A program made the position numbers and the translations under genes. Below the pieces are notes generated by a model. That model was not told the DNA's origin, searched no databases, and saw nothing but the letters and a program-made list of their open reading frames with translations. From an uncultured Eubacteriales bacterium (GTDB lineage Bacteria > Bacillota > Clostridia > Peptostreptococcales > Anaerovoracaceae): a stretch of 31,078 bases of DNA. The stretch is taken from assembly GCA_905206455.1 (NCBI GenBank), contig CAJLHL010000016.1, positions 1 through 31,078 on the forward strand. Reading direction: 5' to 3'. This document shows, one piece after another, positions 30,863 through 31,078 of this stretch. Position 1 is the stretch's first letter, and every line of letters begins with the position of its first letter.

Positions 30863-31078
30863 CTATCTTTCTTTTAACGTAACGCCTACATGGCTCGTTC
30901 TCTTAAGGATAATTGAGGCTCTGCCCTGAGAACCCGGCTGAAATCTCTTCATCGTAGGTCCTTTGTTGGCAGAAATTTCCGCAACATATAATGCGTCCGG
31001 GTTCATCTCGTGGTTGTTTTCAGCGTTTGCCGCAGCGGACTTAACTACCTTTTCCACGATTTCAGATCCTTTTCCAGG
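30863..31078 (-). CDS. rplV: 50S ribosomal protein L22 (5' end beyond the window)
   Basis: The C-terminal 71 residues of L22 are present and open to the right edge, so the N-terminus is missing. The segment A-A-A-N-A-E-N-N-H and the signature S-A-N-K-G-P-T-M-K-R-F-Q-P-G-S-Q-G-R-A are diagnostic. The GTG at 31057 is internal, not a start. L22 lines the exit tunnel and its loop is a macrolide-resistance site, but that loop is normal in the part seen. Confidence 0.97.
   Translation of the reverse strand, partial: PGKGSEIVEKVVKSAAANAENNHEMNPDALYVAEISANKGPTMKRFQPGSQGRASIILKRTSHVGVTLKER

Noticed and set aside
1..31078. Mobile elements, CRISPR arrays, tRNA or rRNA genes
   Set aside because: No transposase or integrase frames, direct-repeat arrays or tRNA-like cloverleaf sequences were noticed on either strand.

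Overview
The window comes from the chromosome of a low-to-mid GC, endospore-forming Firmicute, most likely a Clostridia lineage. Three things point there: the S10/spc/alpha ribosomal cluster with a KOW-domain gene between map and infA, a zinc-type S14, and a sporulation pair (a SpoIIQ-like M23 protein and SpoIIID). I cannot name the genus from sequence alone. No IS element, prophage, CRISPR array, tRNA or rRNA gene is visible.

Layout. (1) 1-9 kb is a mixed housekeeping segment: class II fructose-bisphosphate aldolase (-), the XTP pyrophosphatase RdgB and a YihY membrane protein (+), an NhaD-type Na+/H+ antiporter (-), an unrecognised 208-residue protein (-), a PLP aminotransferase (-), the SpoIIQ-like protein (+) converging on SpoIIID (-), and an orphan ABC-type ATPase (+). 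(2) 8.9-18.4 kb is an all-minus cluster. In transcription order it holds aroF (DAHP synthase), aroB, aroA, aroC, chorismate mutase, a fused EcfA1-EcfA2 ATPase, EcfT and TrmB. From aroA to ecfT the genes overlap or abut, so aromatic synthesis and the ECF energising module appear translationally coupled. (3) 18.6-31.1 kb, also minus, is the ribosomal cluster from rplV (cut by the right edge) through rpsC, secY, adk, map, infA, rpmJ, rpsM, rpoA and rplQ. It appears split by a terminator and a new promoter between rpmJ and rpsM.

The most interesting element is the 250-base leader of aroF. It has a near-consensus promoter just after the rplQ terminator, then a 30-codon reading frame with nine aromatic codons (1 Trp, 5 Phe, 3 Tyr), then a strong intrinsic terminator directly before the aroF ribosome-binding site. 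Competing pairings between the leader reading frame, a middle segment and the terminator can be drawn. This looks like a classical leader-peptide attenuator sensing aromatic amino acids. In Firmicutes such genes are more often under T-box or TRAP control, and no T-box motif is seen.

Other points of note are hydrophilic insertions in TrmB and AroA, a long Arg-rich then acidic tail on ribosomal protein S3, an internally duplicated protein of unknown function, forespore- and mother-cell-type promoters in front of the two sporulation genes, and several short reading frames in the gaps of the aro-ecf cluster.
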